A stretch of 9,283 bases of DNA, taken from positions 1-9,283 of the forward strand of contig JAHDBO010000063.1 of the NCBI GenBank assembly GCA_020630355.1, in the 5' to 3' direction. The notes under the pieces were generated by a model. The model searched no databases. It worked only from the letters and a program-made list of their open reading frames with translations, and was not told where the DNA came from. A program made the position numbers and the translations under genes. Positions 1 through 6,500 of this stretch are shown in pieces (the stretch's first letter is position 1; every line of letters starts with the position of its first letter). Origin of the DNA: Saprospiraceae bacterium. GTDB taxonomy: Bacteria; Bacteroidota; Bacteroidia; Chitinophagales; Saprospiraceae.

Positions 1-104
1 TCCCGTTTTTGATGGTAACGAATGGAGCACATTCTTTTTGTTGTGCTATCGACCAAGCAGAAAAATCCTATCAATACTTAAACCATTTACCAACTATTGA
101 TTGA
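1..104 (+). CDS. C-terminal end of a small HsdR N-terminal-domain (HSDR_N_2-like) protein, partial
   Basis: Reading from base 3, an open frame of 33 codons ends at TGA (102-104); the gene begins outside the window. The peptide contains FLMVTNGAHSFCCAID, then a KSYQYLNHLP segment just before the stop. This resembles the end of the roughly 150-residue Bacteroidota proteins annotated as type I restriction enzyme HsdR N-terminal-domain proteins, which close with a 'LMVTNG-xxHxxC-x-xD ... Y-x-FL-xx-(I/L)P' pattern. That family has a PD-(D/E)xK-nuclease-like fold and is usually a stand-alone housekeeping-type gene, not part of a restriction operon; its exact role is not known to me. Its catalytic part would lie upstream and cannot be seen. 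The gene converges on the protease gene at 195-3203. Frame 2 is also open over this stretch, but its peptide resembles nothing I know. The identification rests on a short tail recalled from memory. Confidence 0.62.
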   Translation, partial: PFLMVTNGAHSFCCAIDQAEKSYQYLNHLPTID

Positions 105-136
105 GCCTTTTCTTAAAATCAGTTCCATTAGAATCT

Positions 137-172
137 AAAAAAATCCCCTCCAGCAAATAGCCGAAGGGGATT
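137..172 (-). terminator. Intrinsic terminator of the M43 protease gene
   Basis: Read on the minus strand, AATCCCCT (172-165) pairs with AGGGGATT (149-142) across a 15-nt loop. The run of seven Ts (143-137) includes the last two bases of the stem. It lies about 22 bp after the protease stop codon. The plus-strand side has no T-run, so it should work in the minus direction only and would not stop the convergent plus-strand gene. Confidence 0.85.
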
Positions 173-194
173 CCATGTATAATGTGTTTATTTG

Positions 195-3100
195 TTATTC
201 AACAATCAACTTAGAAACGACCGTTTCCGTTGCGGAGTTAATTTTCACAAAGTAAACCCCAGCAGAGTAAGCTGTTATGTCCAAATCAATTCGAGTGGCG
301 TCTTTTGCAACAGCCTGAGTTTCTACAATTCTTCCTTGGATATCCATTATTGTCAAGGTCAAATCATCAGATAGATTACCAGATAAAATAATTGCTACTG
401 CATTTTTAGCAGGGTTTGGCAACATGTTCACACCGATACCTTTACCAACAATCTGTGCGGAGACTATATCTGAATACTCGAAAGAACCATCAAAGTCGAT
501 TTGTCTCAACTGATAGTAATAAGTGATTCCCTTGCGCACTGCGCTGTCCTCAAAAGTATAATCTTGTCTATCAGAAGTATTGCCAAATCCATCGACCCAA
601 CCGATAGTCTCAAAGCCACTTCTAGCGTTGATACTACGTTGTATTTCGAAGCCTTTGTTGTTGCGCTCTGAAGCAGTAGCCCATGCCAAATCAATAGTGG
701 AACGGTTTGGTGTAGCGTCGAAATTGATAAATTCAACAGGGAACGGAGGAGCAGGGTCTCCTAACCCAAAACCTGAAAAGCCTGTGTTCCATGTTGCGGT
801 AAATGTATAATCCGTTCCAAAATTTCCTTGGGCGTCTAGTGCAACCTCATAGGAAGGTGCAGCAGCAATGGAGCCTGAATTTTTAATCATTTCTAAATCA
901 GCTAAACCTTCGGCATTAGTATTGCTACTAACCCACCTATTAATTTCTTCCTGTGTATAGTAAAGCGTGATTTTGTAGCTTCCAGACGCATTATTGAACT
1001 GAGGAGTCACTAAGAAGGTCTTATCTGCAATATCCTCTCTATCTGCATTTGGAGAACCAAAAGAACCTGTTGTTCCGTCTGAAGTTCTGTCTACTTCTAC
1101 CCTTGTGCAACCATAGTCGTGTGAGGTCATATTTTCAATCGTCACCATTATATTACCGCTCACTTGGTCGTAGAAGTGGACGGTTTGGTTCGGGCCGAGA
1201 TTATGTTCAGCAAAACCAGCGCTGTTGTTCGTGCCAGTTTGGATGGTAGAAGCCAGCGATGTCTTAGTGACTACGACGTTGTCCAATGCCATACCATACA
1301 ACCAACCGCCTCCGTCATTGTACCTCCAACGTAAGACCGCATTAGTAATTCCGACGTAAGCAGAAAGGTCAACAGATACCCCAGTTACCCAAGGAGTAGT
1401 GTAACTTCCTCCTCCGCTGTCTGTACTTGTATTAGTGATTGTTTGTAAAGTTGTATAACTAGTGCCACCATCTGTACTAATCTGGATTTCTGCCGATTCT
1501 GTACTGACATCCGAGAATGCATGGTCGAAGGTGACGGTGGCGGCGGAAGCCCCAGTAAGGTCGAGTGAAGGAGATATAAGGTAACTTTCCGACAGATTAC
1601 AGTTACAGTCATCATCGTTGGTGAAAGCAAATTGCGTTGTATTAGAACCTCCTACATTCCAGTAAGTACTGCTAGCTGCCGCTACATTCCCCAATGCCCA
1701 AGCTGTTGCATTGTTGGGGTTTGACGTCGAGAAGCCATCCGCTCCCGTATCAAAAGTTGCATTCAACACGGTAACCGTACCACCTGTAGAAGTTGGGTTA
1801 AAGTCATCGTCTGAAATGGTGTAAGAAAGCTGGTTGCTACCTCCTTCTACTGCATCAGAACCAGACACAGTCATGTCAAGTACAAGTGTTTCATCACCCT
1901 CAACGACCGCATCCTCGATGATTGTCAAAGTAACAGTCTTAGGGGTATCCCAGTTGCTAGTCGTGAATGATACAGAACTGGTACTGATTGTGTAATCATC
2001 TCCCAGTGTTGCTGAACCTGAAGTTGCAATGTTTACATTAGTGGTAGCACTCGGCGCCTGTGTCATCGTCAAGTCAAAGGACAGCGTTCTAGAACCACAT
2101 GAAGTACCTTCTGGCTGGTTGCTTGTAGCAGAGGAAGCAAAATTAACACTTGGGGTAGGTGCACCGCAACGATCGGAAGAAGCCAATATCGCCCTTCTTA
2201 CAGATCCGTTTCCAGTATCTCCCATGACAATTCTCATTCTAGTTTTTTGATCTTGCGTGAAGATATTCATACATGCATCATTGGTGTAATCCATATAGTT
2301 CTCTATCATATCTACGGTTCCACAAGAAACATGACCAGTAGGGCAGCCTCCATTTGAAGCATCTGACTCGGGCGTATCCGCACAGAAATCATCTGTTCCA
2401 CAAGCACCGTCACCCCAGATATGCCTTAATCCAAGCCAATGCCCAATCTCGTGGGTTGCCGTTCTACCTTCATTATAAGGAGCACCGCCGGGGTATGGTG
2501 TCGTTGTACTACCAATAGTTGAATAAAGATGAACAACACCATCGGTACAAGCAGAACCGTTACCTGTTCCAATTCCATCTAAAGTAGCTGCTTCAGGAAA
2601 CTGAGCCCAACCGAGCAAGCCCCCACTCAAATCAGCAGACCAGAAGTTCAGGTATAAATTAGGATCCCACTGTGTTGCACATTTTATCGTATTATCGAAG
2701 TAGGTTGAAGTATAAGGGTCGCTTTGGGCAGTCCAATTGATTCTGTTGATACCTGGTTCTGCCAAGGTATTGCCAGACTCATCTAGAGTAGCTGCACAAA
2801 ACTCAATTTCTATATCGGCACCAACAGGGTTTGTATTATGACCTGAAGTACCTAAGATTCTTCTGTAATCATTATTCAACTGCTCTATCTGTGCATTAAC
2901 ATAAGTCGCATCAATATTAGGTGCTGTACCTACTGCTTCACCATTATGGATGATGTGAAAAATAATAGGAATTGTTAAAACAGTAGCTCTTCTATTAGTA
3001 GTATTACCCAGTTTCTTGCTTTCTGCTTGTATCCATTCTTCAAACTCTGCCTTAGAAGGCATCTTCGGGTTTTTTGCTCTCCTCTCTGCTTCTGCCTCAG

Positions 3101-3203
3101 TAGTATAGCATCGCACATACTCTTCGCCTCTATGGTTGTGGTTTTGAGCATGTAAAGCCCCCACGAGTAACAGGGTTAGTAATAATGTAAAAACTTGTTT
3201 CAT
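195..3203 (-). CDS. Secreted M43-family zinc metalloprotease with Calx-beta, MAM-like and FN3-like domains and a T9SS sorting domain
   Basis: A predicted exported zinc endopeptidase of the pappalysin/cytophagalysin family (MEROPS M43), secreted or displayed on the cell surface through the type IX system. Residues 1-19 form a Sec signal peptide (KQVF, a Leu-rich core, cleavage near LHA|Q). Residues 20 to about 75 look like a prosegment with a single cysteine (Cys32, in VRCYTTE). The catalytic domain runs from about 76 to 345. H251-E252-I-G-H255-xx-G258-xx-H261 gives the three zinc His ligands and the catalytic Glu, and YMDY (303-306) supplies the Met-turn Met304. A Calx-beta-like domain follows (about 352-467, ending DDD), then a MAM/jelly-roll-like domain (about 473-648, with the acidic C533-N-C535 patch), an unassigned module (about 649-820), an FN3-like domain (about 822-915, starting PVEF) and a T9SS type A sorting domain (about 926-1002, LPNPAKN ... 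GVYFVKI ... SKLIVE). The ATG at 3203 is chosen because it directly precedes the signal peptide; the leader before it is A/T-rich without a Shine-Dalgarno. The family and export route are clear; the substrate is unknown. All catalytic residues are present. Confidence 0.93.
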   Translation of the reverse strand: MKQVFTLLLTLLLVGALHAQNHNHRGEEYVRCYTTEAEAERRAKNPKMPSKAEFEEWIQAESKKLGNTTNRRATVLTIPIIFHIIHNGEAVGTAPNIDATYVNAQIEQLNNDYRRILGTSGHNTNPVGADIEIEFCAATLDESGNTLAEPGINRINWTAQSDPYTSTYFDNTIKCATQWDPNLYLNFWSADLSGGLLGWAQFPEAATLDGIGTGNGSACTDGVVHLYSTIGSTTTPYPGGAPYNEGRTATHEIGHWLGLRHIWGDGACGTDDFCADTPESDASNGGCPTGHVSCGTVDMIENYMDYTNDACMNIFTQDQKTRMRIVMGDTGNGSVRRAILASSDRCGAPTPSVNFASSATSNQPEGTSCGSRTLSFDLTMTQAPSATTNVNIATSGSATLGDDYTISTSSVSFTTSNWDTPKTVTLTIIEDAVVEGDETLVLDMTVSGSDAVEGGSNQLSYTISDDDFNPTSTGGTVTVLNATFDTGADGFSTSNPNNATAWALGNVAAASSTYWNVGGSNTTQFAFTNDDDCNCNLSESYLISPSLDLTGASAATVTFDHAFSDVSTESAEIQISTDGGTSYTTLQTITNTSTDSGGGSYTTPWVTGVSVDLSAYVGITNAVLRWRYNDGGGWLYGMALDNVVVTKTSLASTIQTGTNNSAGFAEHNLGPNQTVHFYDQVSGNIMVTIENMTSHDYGCTRVEVDRTSDGTTGSFGSPNADREDIADKTFLVTPQFNNASGSYKITLYYTQEEINRWVSSNTNAEGLADLEMIKNSGSIAAAPSYEVALDAQGNFGTDYTFTATWNTGFSGFGLGDPAPPFPVEFINFDATPNRSTIDLAWATASERNNKGFEIQRSINARSGFETIGWVDGFGNTSDRQDYTFEDSAVRKGITYYYQLRQIDFDGSFEYSDIVSAQIVGKGIGVNMLPNPAKNAVAIILSGNLSDDLTLTIMDIQGRIVETQAVAKDATRIDLDITAYSAGVYFVKINSATETVVSKLIVE

Positions 3204-3242
3204 AATAATAGTTTTAGCTAAATGATTCTATAGCTCCGCAAT

Positions 3243-3263
3243 CAATACAAGCGAAGTGTATTG
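3243..3263. repeat. Dyad CAATACA-N7-TGTATTG in the protease leader
   Basis: CAATACA (3243-3249) and TGTATTG (3257-3263) form a perfect 7-bp inverted repeat around a 7-nt centre, AGCGAAG. It lies 40 bp upstream of the protease start and inside the predicted 5' leader. In RNA it could fold into a 7-bp hairpin; in DNA it could be a dimeric protein site. The same heptamer forms a second dyad at 3453-3479. Confidence 0.5.
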
Positions 3264-3279
3264 GTCAGGAATTGAAATG

Positions 3280-3333
3280 TAGTTGTTAAATTCTCAGAAG
3301 TAGTTGTATAGTAAAATTGAGAATTATAGTTGT
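3280..3333 (-). repeat. Leader repeats: three TAGTTGT copies and an 8-bp stem
   Basis: TAGTTGT occurs on the plus strand at 3280-3286, 3301-3307 and 3327-3333, so the predicted protease leader RNA carries ACAACUA three times, with start-to-start spacings of 21 and 26. Interleaved with these is an inverted repeat, AATTCTCA (3289-3296) with TGAGAATT (3318-3325), around a 21-nt loop that contains the middle copy. No known riboswitch fold is recognised. The sequence is A/T-rich, so part of this may be chance. Confidence 0.35.
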
Positions 3334-3354
3334 TTGTTATGTCACATTAGTTTG

Positions 3355-3385
3355 CAAATATATATTGACTTTTTGATTTCGCAAA
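3355..3385 (-). promoter_or_regulatory. Bacteroidota-type promoter of the M43 protease gene
   Basis: On the minus strand the -33 element TTTG (3385-3382) is followed by a 19-bp spacer and the -7 element TATATTTG (3362-3355). This is an exact fit to the primary-sigma-factor consensus of Bacteroidota, TTTG-N19-TAnnTTTG. Transcription would start near 3348, giving a leader of about 145 nt before the ATG at 3203. It lies downstream of the macroglobulin terminator, which supports an independent unit for the protease. Confidence 0.75.
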
Positions 3386-3452
3386 CGATTTCGTCCTTAA
3401 AAAGTATAAGTACACGACAAAAAAGCGGTAAAACAACAAGGTCGCATTTGTT

Positions 3453-3479
3453 TTGTATTGTTATGCACAGCCAATACAA
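3453..3479. repeat. Dyad TTGTATTG-N11-CAATACAA upstream of the protease promoter
   Basis: TTGTATTG (3453-3460) and CAATACAA (3472-3479) form a perfect 8-bp inverted repeat around an 11-nt centre. It lies about 70-95 bp upstream of the protease -33 element and 13 bp from the macroglobulin terminator stem. Its arms contain the same heptamer as the dyad at 3243-3263, but in the opposite arrangement (TGTATTG first). A regulator site is possible; it could also be a minor secondary structure. Confidence 0.45.
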
Positions 3480-3492
3480 TATAAAAAGCGAG

Positions 3493-3540
3493 TATTAAAA
3501 AAGCGGCCACCCAGTAACCCGGGCGGCCGCTTTTTTAATA
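3493..3540 (-). terminator. Strong, bidirectional-looking terminator after the macroglobulin gene
   Basis: TATTAAAAAAGCGGCC (3493-3508) and GGCCGCTTTTTTAATA (3525-3540) are perfect 16-bp reverse complements. The GC core extends inward by CCC/GGG (3510-3512 with 3521-3523) past one A-C mismatch, leaving an 8-nt loop. The stem starts 13 bp after the macroglobulin stop codon. Each strand has a T6 run directly after the GC core, so it should work in both directions. With no plus-strand gene on its left side nearby, its main job is to end the macroglobulin transcript and insulate the protease promoter. Confidence 0.93.
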
Positions 3541-3553
3541 CATCATCTTACAT

Positions 3554-6500
3554 TTATAAGTTCTCTGGTGCGACTACCTCTACCCACTGCCCCGACTTAC
3601 GAGCAGTGATGGTGTTGTCATACATTGCGGAACAGTATGTGGTAGGCAAGTAATAACGTCCTTGATAAGCTGCATTGAGTTGAACTCGATAGGTATGCGA
3701 ATTGTTTCTTATAATATCAAAATAAGTGTACACCCTATCATCTCGTATATCTTGATATTCGGGACGATGCGTATTGGAAAAGCCTTGTACATTGTCCATT
3801 CTAGCGTTATGAATCTCCCAACCTGAAGGGAAGACTTGCTCCAATGCCATTTCATCATAATCCATTCCTCGCTGCCCTGGGTTGGTCACAGTAACCTCTG
3901 CTATGAAATCCACTCCTTGTTCTATACGGCTCGGGTCGATTTTATTCCCTTTCATATCAGTATATTGAATGTTCATTTTAAGGTTATCTTCCTTGTCTGT
4001 TTCTTGCCCAACGAGCGGCTGCCCAGTCAAAATCACAGAAGCGTAGAGCAAACTTCCATTCTCATTTTTGACACTTACGTTCCTGACACCCTTTTCATCC
4101 AGTGGAATTTCAATCTGCATCATTGGTCGGTCTGAACCAGCTTGCATCCATTTACCATTGCCTGCTTTGTACGCAAACTTAAATTGCTTGCCAACCTGAC
4201 TTTCTCCCACAAACTTACCAATTGCCAGTAGAGCATAGGCTGTCGTTTGGGTACTCATCCACCGCTGAGAACTCAATGCCTTAGACAAATCTCTTGTCAC
4301 CAAACCTGCCTTTTGCTGGTCTTTCATCGCTCCTAGCGTCTCCAGTATCATCGCCATATCTCGAACTTCTGAGCCATAGCTACCGCTTAATTCTTGATAA
4401 GGATCTACTTTGGTAGACAGAGCATTCGTAAGCTGCCCTGCTATTTCTGGCTTCCCTACTAGAGCATAAGCAGCTGCCAGACGCCATTTGGCAACTTCCG
4501 ATAGGTTCTTTAGCGTGCGCATACGGTTCATGGCCCCTAGTGCTGGCTCTTTCGCCAATGCTAAAGTATAGAGTCGATAAGCTTGCATGAGCTGATGCCC
4601 CCAATAGTTGCCATGATCCTGAATCCCTCCTTTTTTATCCTGCCAACTGTTAGCTACTCTTTTTTGGTATTTCGCCCATCGTGCCACCATGTTATCTGGT
4701 AAAGTATAACCTAGTTGTTTTGCCTCTAGCATAAAATGACCTGCATAGTTAGAACCCCATTCGTTCGCATTGTTATCTCCTGGCCAATAGCCAAAGCCCC
4801 CCTCATCTGTCTGGAATTTGCGTAAGCGGTTTATCGTCGCTCGAATGTTTTCAGGTATTTTCTTTTTCTGACTTTCGTCCAATTCTATCAATTTATCCAC
4901 ATACAATTGAGGAAAACCAGAAGAAGTCGTCTGTTCGATGCATCCGTGTGGATAGCGAATCAAGTAGTTCAATCTTCTACCTAAATCAATAGGTGGGATA
5001 TTGGATACTTCTAGAACCCCTGTATTTGTACCATACATACCAACTGGCTCGAAAGACTGTTCCCACGATTGGCCTGCCTCCACTACGGCTGATTCCACAT
5101 TGGTGATAAACGGGTTGGGATTGCGTACATCCAGTTCGATTTCTTGGGTAGAAACCTCTCCCCCACCTTGCGCTTTTATCGTAAATTTGGCGATGCCTAG
5201 GTTTTCTTTCACATTCAAATCAAAATTCACCATCTGGTCGCCTGGTTTAGAGAAATTCACCACTTGCGTATTGCTACCCATTATATCCACAAAGCCATTT
5301 GATTCTACAGAAATTGTCACATCTTTGACCTTTCTGTCCATCGCAAAAACATTCACAGGTAATTGCAAACGCTCCCCAGGCCCTAGCACTCTGGGCAAAG
5401 TTGCCAATACCATCAAAGGTTTCTTGACAGGAGTCGTTTTTTCACTACTGCCATAAGCCCCTTTATTGGAAGCAACGACCATTGTCCGCACAGAGCCAAT
5501 ATAGTTCGGCATTTGTATTTTATGTTTTGCCTTCTGACCTTTTTTCAAGTAAAATGGTCCTAAATGCTTGACAACTGGTTTGAAACGATTGGCTTTTTCC
5601 GCTCCTTTTTTCTTTACAGCTACCCCATCCCCTCCAATACTTAAAATACGCTCCAAATCCCCTCCATAAGCACCAAGCACATAATCATAAATATCCCAAG
5701 TTTTCACACCTAATGCCTCTCTAGCATAGAATGTAGTCCAAGGATTTGGTGTTTTGAAACGGGTTAAATCCAGCAATCCTTCATCAACGACCGCTACGGT
5801 ATATGCCATTGGCTGACCGCTCTTTTCTTTGACTTCTACTGTGAATTCTTGTTCTGGCTTCAGTTCTTCCGCCATTTTGATTTCGGGCTGCAGACGGGTT
5901 TCGGGGTCTTCTACTTGAATCGGGATGACGCCATACATTCTAATTGGCAAATCATTCTCTGTTTGAGCGTGTGGCTGCATTAAAGTAACATGCGCATAGA
6001 CATTCGGTGCCCAATTCTTAGAAGCTTTAACCCGTAAAGTAAAATCGCCTTTATCCGCTTCAAACCAGCGAGATTCTAAGACTTTTGTCCCGTTTTCAAT
6101 CGTCAACAAGCCCTTAGAAACTTCGCTGACGGGAATATTTAATGCCACTGTTTCACCAACATTGTATTTTTCCTTATTGGCATTAAAATTCAACATGGCA
6201 GCGGCTTTTCGATTGTTGTCATCATCGCCGTACCAAGGATAACCTGCATAAAAATAATCACCAGAACAATGCCCCGTCGCATTATCACAGGCACGGACCA
6301 AATAACGCCCCCAATCTTCCACCTTTAGCGTCCAGCTCGCTTCCCCTTTGCTGTTGGTCGTAATCGTTGCTTTTTGCTTCGAACCATAGTGCGTCGTAGA
6401 ATTGAAGCTCGTGACATTGTCTCGACTCGAATCCCACCACCATCGCCAGTCCACTCTATATAGACCGACATTGATATTTCTATTTCGGAGTGGTTTGCCA

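Larger units (their letters stand above)
3204..3553. other. 350-bp intergenic region between the protease and macroglobulin genes
   Basis: It holds no credible gene. Reading in the minus direction from the macroglobulin stop, it contains a strong hairpin terminator (3540-3493), a small dyad (3479-3453), a Bacteroidota-type promoter (3385-3355), and an A/T-rich leader of about 145 nt carrying three TAGTTGT repeats (seen on the plus strand), an 8-bp stem (3289-3325) and a second small dyad (3243-3263). Short plus-strand reading frames here run across the promoter and terminator and have no recognisable product. Confidence 0.85.

Noticed and set aside
195..3203. Calx-beta, MAM-like and FN3-like string as a sign of gene fusion or transfer
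   Set aside because: Multi-domain T9SS cargo of this kind is common in Bacteroidota, and I saw no break in frame or base composition at domain borders.
3518..3530. Overlapping CCCGGG and GCGGCCGC, resembling a cloning polylinker
   Set aside because: The sequence is one arm and part of the loop of a perfect 16-bp inverted repeat that includes the flanking A/T tracts, sits right after a stop codon, and reads as a natural terminator.
3304..3653. Two short plus-strand frames (3304-3498 and 3453-3653)
   Set aside because: They run across the protease promoter and the macroglobulin terminator, and the second enters the macroglobulin gene; no sensible product.
4937..4951. Possible loss of the thioester in the macroglobulin
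   Set aside because: The PHGCIEQ motif is complete (C1398, Q1401), so the thioester should form.
5001..5456. Plus-strand open frame of 151 codons
   Set aside because: It is antisense to the conserved A2M core and thioester-flanking region, which fully accounts for the sequence; no promoter or family match.
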